From an uncultured Eubacterium sp. (GTDB lineage: Bacteria; Bacillota; Clostridia; Lachnospirales; Lachnospiraceae): 42,263 nucleotides of DNA. Positions 14,302 to 23,548 of this stretch are shown here, piece by piece (within the stretch, counting starts at the first letter, position 1; each line of letters starts with the position of its first letter). The translations under genes were made by a program, and so were the position numbers. A model generated the notes under the pieces. The model had not been told where the DNA came from, searched no databases, and was given only the letters and a program-made list of their open reading frames with translations. The stretch is from assembly GCA_910584595.1 (NCBI GenBank), contig CAJUBQ010000037.1:1-42263 (forward strand), in the 5' to 3' direction.

Positions 14302-14721
14302 TTACAATGAAATAATTACCTTTGCTTTTGCGCATTCCGGTAAGTTGTGTTCATCTTTTGAGATACTTAAAATAAACCTGACATTATATTTTTCGCTGAT
14401 AATATCCAGCTTTTCGATCGCATGCTGCAGCTGATCGTCTTTCAGACCGGCTATCGTAACAAAACTGTCTAAATACATTTCCTGCAGATCATGATCCTGG
14501 GATACAATGCCACAGATAAATCCTAAAAATTCATCACAGTTTGATATTGGAAAATCAGTTACATTAATCAGTCGTATCTTATTATTCAGTTCGTACATAT
14601 GCTTCTGACTCTTGTCAAGATAAACTACGTTTCCCTGTGCATCTTTGATTGCTGTATTTGCTTTATCCAGCAAATGTTTTGTTTTTCCTTTACCTTTTTC
14701 GCCACAAATAATTTCGACCAT
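14302..14721 (-). CDS. Small P-loop protein of unknown function
   Basis: The 139-residue protein begins with a clear Walker A motif, CGEKGKGKTKHLL (K13, T14), with no long N-terminal extension. VVYLDKS at about 32-38 and VRFILSISKD near the C-terminus may be core beta strands. No second domain is visible. AGGAGGAG precedes the start and a good promoter lies upstream. I cannot assign a reaction; an ATP-binding regulatory or repair-related protein is possible. Confidence 0.7.
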   Translation of the reverse strand: MVEIICGEKGKGKTKHLLDKANTAIKDAQGNVVYLDKSQKHMYELNNKIRLINVTDFPISNCDEFLGFICGIVSQDHDLQEMYLDSFVTIAGLKDDQLQHAIEKLDIISEKYNVRFILSISKDEHNLPECAKAKVIISL

Positions 14722-14783
14722 TACTCTTCTCCTCCTGCATGTTATTAGATGACGCTTCGAACCTTTCCAGATTTGATACGATT

Positions 14784-14812
14784 ATTATAAAATACTTTTG
14801 CACAAAATACAA
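14784..14812 (-). promoter_or_regulatory. Promoter of the small P-loop gene
   Basis: On the minus strand TTGTAT (14812-14807), a 17-bp spacer and TATAAT (14789-14784) lie about 60 bp before the start at 14721, in the gap after the carboxypeptidase gene. It separates this gene from the upstream mre/min series. Confidence 0.65.
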
Positions 14813-14860
14813 CTGGTATTTCTAAAAATGCTACATACCAATCGCTGACAAAACAATTTT

Positions 14861-15901
14861 TTACTGCTTTAGCAGTTCCGTCATAAGTGCATAAAGATTT
14901 TCACTGCTGTCTGCTTTTAATACAATAGAAATTTGTGGTTTTTGCGCCGCATTTCTGCTGTATAATGCCAGACAATAACCAGCTGCGTTTGTAGTTCCTG
15001 TTTTGCCGCCAAGTACGGTTACTCCGTCCGGCGCTGACGCTTCGCCTGTCAGAAATTTATCTGTAGTCTCCCATTCCCCGGTTACCGCTGCTCCGGAAGC
15101 ATTTCGGTAGGAAGCCGTATGTTTTGCCGTATGAGAAATTGTTTCAAACTGTTCATACTGCATAGCTGCATTTAACAGCAGGTATAAATCATAGACACAC
15201 GTATAATGCTCCTCTTCATGCAGTCCATGTGGATTTGTAAAGTAAGAATGCGTCGCGCCAAGCGCTGCGGCTTCTTCATTCATAAGGGATGCAAAGCTGT
15301 TCGAATTTCCGGATATATGTTCTGCGATGGCGACTGCAGCGTCATTGCCGCTTTCTAATAACAGTCCGTAAAGCAGTTCTTCCATTGTCAGCTGATCGCC
15401 TGCCTTCAGTCCGCAGACAGAAGAATCGCCTGCCTGATTGGCAGCCTGCTCACTGACGGTGACGGTATCCGCCAAATCTGCGTGTTTCAATGCAACATAG
15501 GCAGTCAGTATTTTTGTTGTACTCGCCGGATATAATTTTTCATAAATATTTTTGGCATATGCAATTGTGCCTTCCTCAAGGTGAAAAACACCTGCGGCTT
15601 CAGCTGCGGATGCATCTACATTTTGAGAACCTGTTTGTACCGTATTCACGCATAAGTCTTGTGCAAAAAACGGTATCTTTCCTGCTGCGGTATCTGTTTT
15701 GGATACATCGGGGCTTCCTTCTTCTGCCTGAGACTGTATGTAGTGCATGGAAGCGCCATATACATCATATGGATGTTCAAATTCATAAGTTTTTGTACCG
15801 CATCCGCTGACAAGCAGCATTGTTGATACTGCAAGCGCTCCAAATTTTCTGACATATTTGGGACAGTCGTGTCTCAGACGGCCCTTATCTGTACATTTCA
15901 C
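14861..15901 (-). CDS. D-alanyl-D-alanine carboxypeptidase, lipoprotein form
   Basis: The enzyme trims the terminal D-alanine of peptidoglycan stem peptides outside the cell. It has all three motifs of the S11 (penicillin-binding protein 5-like) family: STTK at 127-130, SGN at 184-186 and KTG at 300-302. A basic N-terminus and lipobox LVSGC (C34) indicate a lipoprotein rather than the usual C-terminal membrane anchor. The start is a GTG (15901) with GGAG 5 bases upstream, overlapping the end of mgsA by 17 bp. It closes the mre-min-rodA series of cell-shape genes. Confidence 0.88.
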   Translation of the reverse strand: MKCTDKGRLRHDCPKYVRKFGALAVSTMLLVSGCGTKTYEFEHPYDVYGASMHYIQSQAEEGSPDVSKTDTAAGKIPFFAQDLCVNTVQTGSQNVDASAAEAAGVFHLEEGTIAYAKNIYEKLYPASTTKILTAYVALKHADLADTVTVSEQAANQAGDSSVCGLKAGDQLTMEELLYGLLLESGNDAAVAIAEHISGNSNSFASLMNEEAAALGATHSYFTNPHGLHEEEHYTCVYDLYLLLNAAMQYEQFETISHTAKHTASYRNASGAAVTGEWETTDKFLTGEASAPDGVTVLGGKTGTTNAAGYCLALYSRNAAQKPQISIVLKADSSENLYALMTELLKQ

Positions 15902-16280
15902 GCCACTCCAGATCTCCTCTGTCTAATGATTTAATTAAAAGCTCTGCTGTTGCAAGATTCGTTGCCAATGGGATGTTGTACGTATCGCATAATTTTACGA
16001 CATTGTTTACATCCGGTTCATGGGATTTCGGTGTCATCGGGTCACGCAAAAAGATAACAAGATCGATATCATTTTGCTCAATTTGTGCGCTTAACTGCTG
16101 TGCGCCGCCTAAATGACCGGCCAGATATTTGTGAATCGACAGGTTGGCTACCTCTTCAATCAGCCGCCCGGTTGTACCTGTTGCAAATAGTTCGTTTTTA
16201 CACAAAATTCCCCGGTACGCAATACAAAAATTCTGCATAAGTTTTTTCTTCGAGTCGTGTGCGATTAATCCGATATTCAT
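15885..16280 (-). CDS. mgsA: Methylglyoxal synthase
   Basis: MgsA converts dihydroxyacetone phosphate to methylglyoxal, a glycolytic overflow bypass. The 131-residue protein contains GLIAHDSKKKLM at the start, GTTGRLIEE in the middle and FLRDPMTPKSHEPDV, which carries the catalytic aspartate. ATG 16280 is preceded by GGGGGTGAT; the frame is open upstream but overlaps rodA. It lies 17 bp after rodA, an order common in Clostridia, and overlaps the next gene. Confidence 0.95.
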   Translation of the reverse strand: MNIGLIAHDSKKKLMQNFCIAYRGILCKNELFATGTTGRLIEEVANLSIHKYLAGHLGGAQQLSAQIEQNDIDLVIFLRDPMTPKSHEPDVNNVVKLCDTYNIPLATNLATAELLIKSLDRGDLEWREMYR

Positions 16281-16297
16281 TTTGTATATCACCCCCG

Positions 16298-17398
16298 CTA
16301 ATATTTTTTCGGTTGCAAGCCCACATTTAGTACAATACCGATTCCTATATATAAAGTTACCAGTGAAGTAAGGCCGTAACTGACAAACGGCAGCGTCAGT
16401 CCTGTATTCGGCAGTAATCCGGTTGTAACTGAAATATTGACAAAACTCTGAAATCCAATGAGCGCTGCCATACCACAGCAGATCAGCCTGCCGGCCAGGT
16501 CTTTTGCCTTTCTGCCGATCAATACGCATTCCAGTGCAATAAGCGTCAGCAGTATAATAATGGTAGCGGCTCCTACAAAGCCTAACTCTTCTCCGGCTAC
16601 GGAAAAAATAAAGTCCGTATGGGGTTCGGAGATAAAATTGCCGTTTTTTACAGAATCAAAGTTATTGTTATTTAACCCTTTTCCCCAGAGCTGACCAGAG
16701 CCAATCGCCATAATGGAATTTTGCTGTTGGTAAGCGCCGTCCGGATATTTCTGCGGATAACGCCAGGCCAAAATTCGTTTCAACTGGTATCCTTTAATGA
16801 TTTCCTGATCCGGCTGCATAATCAGATACAATACTACAATAACCGCCGGGATACAAATTGCAGCCGCCCCTCCAATTATTTTATAACTTATTCCCGCAAC
16901 AAACAAGAGGGTAATAAAAATTAATGTAGTTACTATTGTTGTAGACAAATCTGATTTTAATACAAGTCCCAGAGGAATTGCGATGAGCGCTGCTGAGACA
17001 GCCAATGCCCGAAAGGTACTGATCTGTTCCTGATAGCGCATAAAAAATGCCGCAAAAAACATAATAATCACAATTTTAGACAGCTCTGACGGCTGAAACT
17101 GTACAGGGCCAATCTCCAGCCATCTGCTCTGTCCATGAGATTCTGTGCCTTTTAAAATAACCGCTACAAGCAGCGCTATATTTATAAAATACGCAGGCCA
17201 TACAAGCTTTAGCAAAAACGAATAATCAAACAGTGACAATATGAACATACAGCAAAGACCTAAAGCCATGCCAAATACCTGGCGGTCCTGCAAAGAACTC
17301 CTTGCGCTTCCAACAACCATGATTCCAATGACGGTAATTGCTATCACATACAGGCACAGCCGGATACGGTAATTTTTAAACGAATACATTTTGAACAT
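16298..17398 (-). CDS. rodA: RodA, elongasome SEDS glycosyltransferase
   Basis: RodA polymerises glycan strands during cell elongation together with a class B PBP and the MreBCD complex. The 366-residue protein has about ten membrane segments and the SEDS landmarks GIQFQPSELSK-like sequence (GPVQFQPSELSKI), HTDFIFSVAGEELGF and a C-terminal LPFVSYG. The start has GGAGG 9 bases upstream. Its partners mreBCD and PBP2 are encoded in the same series. FtsW is less likely given the context. Confidence 0.93.
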   Translation of the reverse strand: MFKMYSFKNYRIRLCLYVIAITVIGIMVVGSARSSLQDRQVFGMALGLCCMFILSLFDYSFLLKLVWPAYFINIALLVAVILKGTESHGQSRWLEIGPVQFQPSELSKIVIIMFFAAFFMRYQEQISTFRALAVSAALIAIPLGLVLKSDLSTTIVTTLIFITLLFVAGISYKIIGGAAAICIPAVIVVLYLIMQPDQEIIKGYQLKRILAWRYPQKYPDGAYQQQNSIMAIGSGQLWGKGLNNNNFDSVKNGNFISEPHTDFIFSVAGEELGFVGAATIIILLTLIALECVLIGRKAKDLAGRLICCGMAALIGFQSFVNISVTTGLLPNTGLTLPFVSYGLTSLVTLYIGIGIVLNVGLQPKKY

Positions 17399-17439
17399 AT
17401 CATAACGCCTCCGAGCTTTTTCAAATCGTATTTTAAGTG

Positions 17440-17721
17440 TTACTGATATTCAGGCTGATGCTTCACGCATAAAATGGGAATATTCGCATACAGCGCCGGT
17501 ACACTTTTGTTATGTGTCTCAGATACCGTACGTGTGATCTGGATATCCAGCCCTTCTGTGTCTATTTCCATATATTTGGAAATTACCTGAATAATGTCAT
17601 TTTTTATCATTTCCAACATATCAGCAGAACAGTCTGTTCTGTCTGAGATCAGAAGCAGCTTTAACCGGTCCATTGCTACATCTTTTGAATTCCTTCGAAA
17701 TATAAATCGTAAAAATCTCAT
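17440..17721 (-). CDS. minE: MinE, topological specificity factor
   Basis: MinE stimulates MinD ATPase and displaces MinCD to keep midcell free for division. The 93-residue protein has the usual membrane-targeting start (MRFLRFIFRR), the MinD-binding helix DRLKLLLISDRTDCS and the C-terminal dimerisation part VISKYMEID. ATG 17721 is preceded by AGGAGG at 6 bases; an upstream ATG overlaps minD. minC, minD and minE are consecutive. Confidence 0.94.
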   Translation of the reverse strand: MRFLRFIFRRNSKDVAMDRLKLLLISDRTDCSADMLEMIKNDIIQVISKYMEIDTEGLDIQITRTVSETHNKSVPALYANIPILCVKHQPEYQ

Positions 17722-17731
17722 AAAACGCCTC

Positions 17732-18523
17732 CTATACACGTTTTGTCAAGCCACGAAAACGTTGGAACCATACTTTTTTCTGGTTTAAATCCATAATCGG
17801 CACCTTTTCGCCGTCAATCCGGCGGCAGATGTTCTGATACGCCTGTCCGGACATGGAATCGAGTCCGGATAAAGGCTCTCCCTGATTTGTGGATATCACT
17901 ATATTTTCATCATCCGGTACAGCTCCAATCAATGGAATGGGAAGGATCTCGCAAACATCTTTCAGCGACATCATATCCCCACGTTTTACCATATCCATGC
18001 GCACACGGTTGATTAAAAGCTCGATCTGCGGCATTTGTGCATTTTTTAAAAGGCCGATAATGCGATCTGCGTCACGAATAGCAGATACTTCCGGCGTCGT
18101 AACGACAATGGCCCGGTCTGCTCCGGCGATCGCGTTTTGAAATCCCTGCTCGATTCCGGCAGGACAGTCCAGAAGTATGTAATCAAAATCCTCCCTAAGC
18201 TCGTCTGTCAGCTTTTTCATCTGTTGTGGTGTAACTGCCGTCTTATCACAAGTCTGTGCGGAAGGAATCAGAAAAAGAGTCGGATGCCGTTTGTCCTTAA
18301 TCAATGCCTGCTTAAGCCTGCAGCTTCCTTTGATGACGTCTACCAGATTGTATACAATTCGATTTTCCAATCCCATCACAACGTCCAGATTACGCAGACC
18401 GATATCGGTATCAATCAATACAATCTTTTTTCCAAGCATTGCCAGCGCACAGCCTACGTTTGCTGTTGTCGTCGTCTTTCCGACGCCGCCTTTTCCTGAT
18501 GTAATTACAATAACTTCACACAT
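17732..18523 (-). CDS. minD: MinD, septum site-determining ATPase
   Basis: MinD is the membrane-cycling ATPase that recruits MinC. The deviant Walker A GKGGVGKT lies at 10-17, DTDIGLRNLD at about 39-48 is the switch region, and LLDCPAG is the Walker B. The C-terminal tail VWFQRFRGLTKRV is the amphipathic membrane-targeting helix. Length 263 and the AGGAGG site are normal. It lies 18 bp after minC. Confidence 0.96.
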   Translation of the reverse strand: MCEVIVITSGKGGVGKTTTTANVGCALAMLGKKIVLIDTDIGLRNLDVVMGLENRIVYNLVDVIKGSCRLKQALIKDKRHPTLFLIPSAQTCDKTAVTPQQMKKLTDELREDFDYILLDCPAGIEQGFQNAIAGADRAIVVTTPEVSAIRDADRIIGLLKNAQMPQIELLINRVRMDMVKRGDMMSLKDVCEILPIPLIGAVPDDENIVISTNQGEPLSGLDSMSGQAYQNICRRIDGEKVPIMDLNQKKVWFQRFRGLTKRV

Positions 18524-18541
18524 AATTAGAATCCTCCTGAT

Positions 18542-19234
18542 TTATGAATGTTCAAATAAATCTTTTGTACAAGGCTCCATTATGACATGTCCGTCCTGAA
18601 CACGCGCTATCTGCGGTGAAAATGACTCTCCTTCTTTTTTGCGGCGGAGAAAGCCGCCTTTCTTTTTATTGCCGTTTTCCGGCGGAATATACAGGATGCG
18701 TCCAATCTGGATCTGTCCTGTATCTATAGATAATGCCGCAATGTATGCAGCGAAATCTCCGTATGCTCCTGCATGCGCAAAACCATCCAGGGAACCGAAA
18801 ACAATCAGATTACCGGCGGCGGTCACTTTTGCGCCCTTTGGAACGTTTCCGATAATGACCAGTCCTGCATCAGAATGCAGATCGTCTCCCGGCTGCAAGG
18901 ATCCATAATGAAATACGGCATGATTTGTAACCCGTTCCCGGATAAGCGCTTCTGTCTCAGCAAGCACGCAAGCTTCCTTTACCTGCTCTTCTTCCATAAT
19001 ACAGATGATATTAATGCTTGTATGCGCTTCTATCACTGCAATCAGCTCATATTGCTGCTCCGGCGTCAAGTCATAGCCTTCAAACGAAATTCCTACATTC
19101 GCGTTTTTGAAAAAGGAACCGGAATCGGCAAATTTTTCAATGACTGCCTCAAGCAACTCCTGAAATGTAACGTCCGGATTTAATACAAGATGAATCCCAT
19201 ACGATTTACTTTTAATAACGACTGCCTGTGTCAA
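18542..19234 (-). CDS. minC: MinC, septum formation inhibitor
   Basis: MinC blocks FtsZ ring assembly away from midcell. The 230-residue protein has an N-terminal FtsZ-inhibiting domain (about 1-100) and a C-terminal beta-helix (about 110-195) with GDDLHSDAGLVIIGNVPKGA and AGGNLIVFGSL-like repeats (AAGNLIVFGSLDGFAHAGA). The start is a TTG (19234) behind a GGAGAAAGG stretch; no ATG is suitably placed. First gene of minCDE, 44 bp after PBP2. Confidence 0.92.
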   Translation of the reverse strand: MTQAVVIKSKSYGIHLVLNPDVTFQELLEAVIEKFADSGSFFKNANVGISFEGYDLTPEQQYELIAVIEAHTSINIICIMEEEQVKEACVLAETEALIRERVTNHAVFHYGSLQPGDDLHSDAGLVIIGNVPKGAKVTAAGNLIVFGSLDGFAHAGAYGDFAAYIAALSIDTGQIQIGRILYIPPENGNKKKGGFLRRKKEGESFSPQIARVQDGHVIMEPCTKDLFEHS

Positions 19235-19278
19235 ACTACCTTTCTCCTTCCTGCCGGCCGGATTGCCGGCTATATTCG

Positions 19279-22155
19279 TTAATCCGTAATACCATTCGCC
19301 GAATCTCCAACATTCTTCGCACGACCTGTCAACAGATTGTCAGCCTTTTCCAGTTTAAAATAATATTTTAAAATCTGTGCGGATACATCTGCTGCATTAT
19401 GGGAGGTATAGCCATATGCAATTCTTGTTGCGATGGATATTTCCGGATCTTTAAAAGGCGCATAGCCTACAAATAAGGCATGATTTCCTCTTGTTTTTAC
19501 TTGCTGCGCCGTACCTGTCTTACCAGCCACTACAATCGGAAAATCTTTAAATTCAGCTAAATTTGCCACAACAAGACGGTTACCGTTTTGAATCGCCTTC
19601 CAGGAGCTGTCAGCAATATTTTCCATTTTATTTTTTACTGTCGGCTCGTAAGTTTCTATCACTTTGCCGTTATGGTCAGTCATCTGCTTTAGCAGTGTAT
19701 AATTATAGACTGTGCCTTTGTTGGCTACCGCTGTTACATAGCGCGCCAGCTGAACCGTTGCATAGTTATGGTTTGACTGGCCAATCGATGCCATAACCGG
19801 AAACTGATCTGCAATCTCCGGTTTATTTTCAGGAATTTCAATGCCTGTTGTATCGCCAAGTCCATAGGCTTTCGCATAATCTGTAATCTTACGGATTCCG
19901 GTCGGGTCACTGTAAGTATTTCCTACCAGACTAAGGTCATACCCAACCTGATAAAAGAAATAATTGCAGGAAACACGGATTGCATTCGTTACATCCATCC
20001 ATCCATGGCGGGATGCCGGATAAATCCAGCATTCCGGTTCGTTATCTACCAGCTTAAACTTTCCCTGGTTATTGATTTTGGTGGATGGCGTAATGATGCC
20101 TTCGCCTAATCCGGCTGTAGCAGTTACCATCTTAAAGGTGGAACCGGGCGCTGTGCGCTCCTGTGTTGCATGATTGTACATTGGTCTGGACTCGTCCGTC
20201 TGCAGCTTTGCAAAATAATCTGCGTCTACCGTATTGGCCAGCATGTTGTTGTCATAGCCCGGATAGGAAACCAGCGCTTTGAGCTCTCCGGTTTTTACAT
20301 CCGTAATGACACAGGAAGCCGTACATGGATCAAGCGCGAGCTGCCCTGGCGTAATTTCCAGGTTCTGAATTTTTTCTTTTAAAAACGTAAATGCTGATAT
20401 CGTGCCATTTTCCAATTGCGCCCGCTTTTCGTCATCTTTTTTGAGCAGCTTTTGGTCATATAAAATCAGACAAAGCTGCGTGCCGCTTACCATGTCCTGT
20501 TTAATTAAATATTGATAGATCTTTTTCTGGAATCCTTCATCTTCCTTTAATTGATTTTCAATGTAATGGATTAAATCCATATAAATTTCCGAAGAATCCG
20601 AATATTCTTCTTCAGTCTGGAATATATTATAGTCAATCCAGCCCATATTGACACAGTAACCCAAATACTCCTTAAGGCTGATCGTCTCTTCTTTCGTCCA
20701 TGCCAGATAGGTTGGGTCTGTTTTGTCAATCTGTTCGTCTAATAATACTTTTTTATCAAACAGCATGGAAATAATATAACTGTAATAATTTTGATATTCT
20801 TCCGGCGCTGCCTGATACGTCTCCGGCATTCCTGACGTACACTGTTCTCTGATTCTGGCAATCACAGAATCCAGATGGCTCTCATAGATTGCCTGTACGT
20901 TTCGTTCCGTAGCGCTTGCCTTTTTATGTGTAAAATGCGAAGTGTCAATAATATTATTCTTAATCAATGCATAATACACGTCATAAATCGGGATTTTAAT
21001 GTCTGATGCATTTCCGGAAGTATTTATATATTCTTTTGCATTGATCGTCTTATTAAACAAAATTCCTGCGAGTTCCTGCTCTAACAGATGATAAACTGCC
21101 TTTTGAAGATTCGTGTCAATAGACAGATAAATATTATTGCCTGCTGACGGTTCTTTATGATCGGTTACTTCCAGTTCTTTGCCCATCACATCTACAAATA
21201 CGGTCTCAGAGCCTTTGCGGCCCTGCAGTTTTTCGTCCATAATCTGTTCGATGCCGGCTTTTCCAATCACATCTGTTAAGGAATAAGAATCATTTTGCTT
21301 TGACAGTTCCTCGTACTCTTCTGTTGATATTTTACCGGTATATCCAATCATAGAAGCAAAATAAATGCTGTCGTCGTATTTGCGGATATAGTCTTCTTCA
21401 ATGTCGATTCCTTGCAGATCTGCCTTGTTTTCTTTGATATAGGCCATTGTTTTATCGCTGATGCCTGTCGCGATCGTTGTTGGGATATATTTCTGATAAG
21501 CGTTTTGCGATAATGCATAGCGCACGACCATAATCTTATATTTCATCTCCGGCGTATAGTCTGTTTGATTTAAACAATACTTTTTTTCTCCGCATAAATA
21601 CTCAATAATCTGTTCTTCTGTAGCTTCCGCTGTATTATATTTTAAATCCTTATCCCATTTTAAATCTTCAATTTTAGCTTTTCCATAAATATCCGCACGA
21701 AAGCGCATCAGCTGTGTCCCTTCTACAGTAAACACATATTTGCCGTTTTTCTTCAGGCGAATATTAAAGTCATTGACAAAATCATCTCCGTTTTCTTCCA
21801 ATACTCCAAGCACTTTTGCAATCATACTGTTTAGCGTTTCATTTTTTTCATCGTTCGATGAATAAGTGCCATTATCTTCCAGTATGACTTTATAAGTCAG
21901 CTCGTTATAAGCCAGTACTTTTCCGTTGCAGTCTAAAATATTGCCGCGCGTTCCATTTAAAATCCGCTCTTTGCGGATTCTTAACGTATAGTTATCCTGA
22001 TAGGACTGTCCGTTAATAATCTGCAAAGTAAACAGCCGGTGCAGCAGCGTTCCGCCCATCAGCAAAATAATCAGAGAAAGCACAAGCAGTCTGGATTTGA
22101 AAAAACTTTTCAAAAAATCTTTCAAAGAATCATATTCATACAAATTTGATACCAC
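19279..22155 (-). CDS. mrdA: Class B penicillin-binding protein 2, elongation transpeptidase
   Basis: This is the likely cross-linking partner of RodA. After a membrane anchor (about residues 22-44) and dimerisation domain, the transpeptidase motifs are STFK at 672-675, SCN at 729-731 and KTG at 879-881. The protein is very long (958 residues). About 245 residues (roughly 363-607) are inserted between NIYLSIDTNLQKAV and CTASCVITDVKTGE, which are usually close together in the domain. The start is uncertain: GTG 22155 has no well-spaced site, while TTG 22143 has AAGGAG upstream. It overlaps mreD by 20 bp. Confidence 0.93.
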   Translation of the reverse strand: MVSNLYEYDSLKDFLKSFFKSRLLVLSLIILLMGGTLLHRLFTLQIINGQSYQDNYTLRIRKERILNGTRGNILDCNGKVLAYNELTYKVILEDNGTYSSNDEKNETLNSMIAKVLGVLEENGDDFVNDFNIRLKKNGKYVFTVEGTQLMRFRADIYGKAKIEDLKWDKDLKYNTAEATEEQIIEYLCGEKKYCLNQTDYTPEMKYKIMVVRYALSQNAYQKYIPTTIATGISDKTMAYIKENKADLQGIDIEEDYIRKYDDSIYFASMIGYTGKISTEEYEELSKQNDSYSLTDVIGKAGIEQIMDEKLQGRKGSETVFVDVMGKELEVTDHKEPSAGNNIYLSIDTNLQKAVYHLLEQELAGILFNKTINAKEYINTSGNASDIKIPIYDVYYALIKNNIIDTSHFTHKKASATERNVQAIYESHLDSVIARIREQCTSGMPETYQAAPEEYQNYYSYIISMLFDKKVLLDEQIDKTDPTYLAWTKEETISLKEYLGYCVNMGWIDYNIFQTEEEYSDSSEIYMDLIHYIENQLKEDEGFQKKIYQYLIKQDMVSGTQLCLILYDQKLLKKDDEKRAQLENGTISAFTFLKEKIQNLEITPGQLALDPCTASCVITDVKTGELKALVSYPGYDNNMLANTVDADYFAKLQTDESRPMYNHATQERTAPGSTFKMVTATAGLGEGIITPSTKINNQGKFKLVDNEPECWIYPASRHGWMDVTNAIRVSCNYFFYQVGYDLSLVGNTYSDPTGIRKITDYAKAYGLGDTTGIEIPENKPEIADQFPVMASIGQSNHNYATVQLARYVTAVANKGTVYNYTLLKQMTDHNGKVIETYEPTVKNKMENIADSSWKAIQNGNRLVVANLAEFKDFPIVVAGKTGTAQQVKTRGNHALFVGYAPFKDPEISIATRIAYGYTSHNAADVSAQILKYYFKLEKADNLLTGRAKNVGDSANGITD

Positions 22156-22654
22156 TCCTTTTTTCCACAGCTTCCAGTTTCTGATTAATCTTTAACAAGA
22201 TCGGATATAAAAAGATCATAATAAGCACCGTATATACCAGCTCCGGCACAATTACGTGCAGCAGATAATAGCCGAAATGGAACTGTCCGCGGAACATAAA
22301 TTTTAAAACGTAAACGGCCACATTATAGACAATATCGCTGACCGAGATCAAAAGCATCGGCAGTTTAATATCATCCGGAAAGAAAAATTTACGAAACATC
22401 CCGTTACAGTAGCCCGCATACATAAATACAAGGGCATAAAATCCGAAAATAGTTCCATAAAAAGCGTCAAACACAAGCCCTGTCAGAAATCCAATGTACA
22501 TCCCTTCTTTCCGGCCTCGCATAAAACCAAAAGACGACACAACTACAATCAGAAGATTTGGTGAAATCGAAGCCAATGCCAATGCCTGAAAGAAAGTTGT
22601 CTGCAGTAAAAAGCAGACAAATATTATTAAAAAAACGGTAATCTTTCTTCTCAT
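22136..22654 (-). CDS. mreD: MreD, rod shape-determining membrane protein
   Basis: MreD is an integral membrane component of the elongasome. The 172-residue protein has five to six hydrophobic segments and the family stretch FMRGRKEGMYIGFLTGLVFDAFYG in two parts around residue 50 and 60. It has the usual length. It is 13 bp after mreC and overlaps the start of the PBP2 gene, implying translational coupling. Confidence 0.92.
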   Translation of the reverse strand: MRRKITVFLIIFVCFLLQTTFFQALALASISPNLLIVVVSSFGFMRGRKEGMYIGFLTGLVFDAFYGTIFGFYALVFMYAGYCNGMFRKFFFPDDIKLPMLLISVSDIVYNVAVYVLKFMFRGQFHFGYYLLHVIVPELVYTVLIMIFLYPILLKINQKLEAVEKRSGIKFV

Positions 22655-22667
22655 ATTGCAGTTCCTT

Positions 22668-23537
22668 TTAATTTTCCTTTGACTGTACAGCCTGTTTTTT
22701 GTCTAAAATAACAAGTACGTTTTTGATATGTTCAAAATCCACAGCCGGTGTAATCGTTCCGGACTTCGTCAGATTGTTAGAGTCTGTGTTTAGTTCGTTA
22801 ATCTGTCCGATCAGAAGCCCCGGCAAATATTTGCTGCTTGTATAAGAAGTTACTACCTGGTCCCCAATGGCCGCCTTATCATCTGCATCCGTCAAATCAG
22901 AAAACGCAATCACCTGCTGTTTTGTCATCATTTCCAGATCTCCGTTGACAAAACACTTATCTGATGTGGTCAGAACCATAGCGCTGACACTGTTACGATC
23001 GTCTATAATCGAACGGACATTCGCATAATTAGGTCCGACATTTGTTACAATACCAACAAGTCCGCTTCCGGCTATTACATTCATATCGACTTCAATACCG
23101 TCTTTGGAACCTTTGTCAATAATAAATGTATCGAACCAGTTTCCGGCATCCTTGCCAATAATGCCTGCGCCGACTTTTTCATATTTATACTGTTCATCCA
23201 AATCCAGCAGCTTGCGCATGTCTTCAATGTCATACTGTTCCATCTGATAAGTGCTAAGCTGCGTTGTCAGTTCATCTACCTGTGCCTGCAGCTCTTCATT
23301 TTTTTTCATCACATCCCGAAGCTTTGCAAGATTATCTGTCACACCGCCAGCCCATGTTCCGATTTCGTTAATCCCTTTTTGCATAGGGATAAATACGTAT
23401 CCGGCCGCTGTATTTAACGGCGTAAACGAAACATCAAACAAAAAGCTGGCAAACATAGCGGCAACACATAAGATTGACAAAAACCACAGTACGTATTTTG
23501 CCGGAATGTGACGGCGCGCTTTTCTTCTTCTTCTCAT
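22668..23537 (-). CDS. mreC: MreC, rod shape-determining protein
   Basis: MreC links cytoplasmic MreB to the periplasmic synthases. The 289-residue protein has a basic N-terminus, one membrane helix (about 12-32), a coiled coil (about 75-100: KLRDVMKKNEELQAQVDEL) and the beta-rich core with GIVTNVGPNYANVRSIID. The start has GGGGACATCGGA just upstream. It lies 11 bp after mreB. Confidence 0.94.
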   Translation of the reverse strand: MRRRRKARRHIPAKYVLWFLSILCVAAMFASFLFDVSFTPLNTAAGYVFIPMQKGINEIGTWAGGVTDNLAKLRDVMKKNEELQAQVDELTTQLSTYQMEQYDIEDMRKLLDLDEQYKYEKVGAGIIGKDAGNWFDTFIIDKGSKDGIEVDMNVIAGSGLVGIVTNVGPNYANVRSIIDDRNSVSAMVLTTSDKCFVNGDLEMMTKQQVIAFSDLTDADDKAAIGDQVVTSYTSSKYLPGLLIGQINELNTDSNNLTKSGTITPAVDFEHIKNVLVILDKKQAVQSKEN

Positions 23538-23548
23538 TCCGATGTCCC

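Noticed and set aside
14144..14335. 63-codon open frame on the minus strand
   Set aside because: It lies over the branched terminator hairpin 14211-14279 and overlaps the end of the P-loop gene; composition is that of the hairpin arms.
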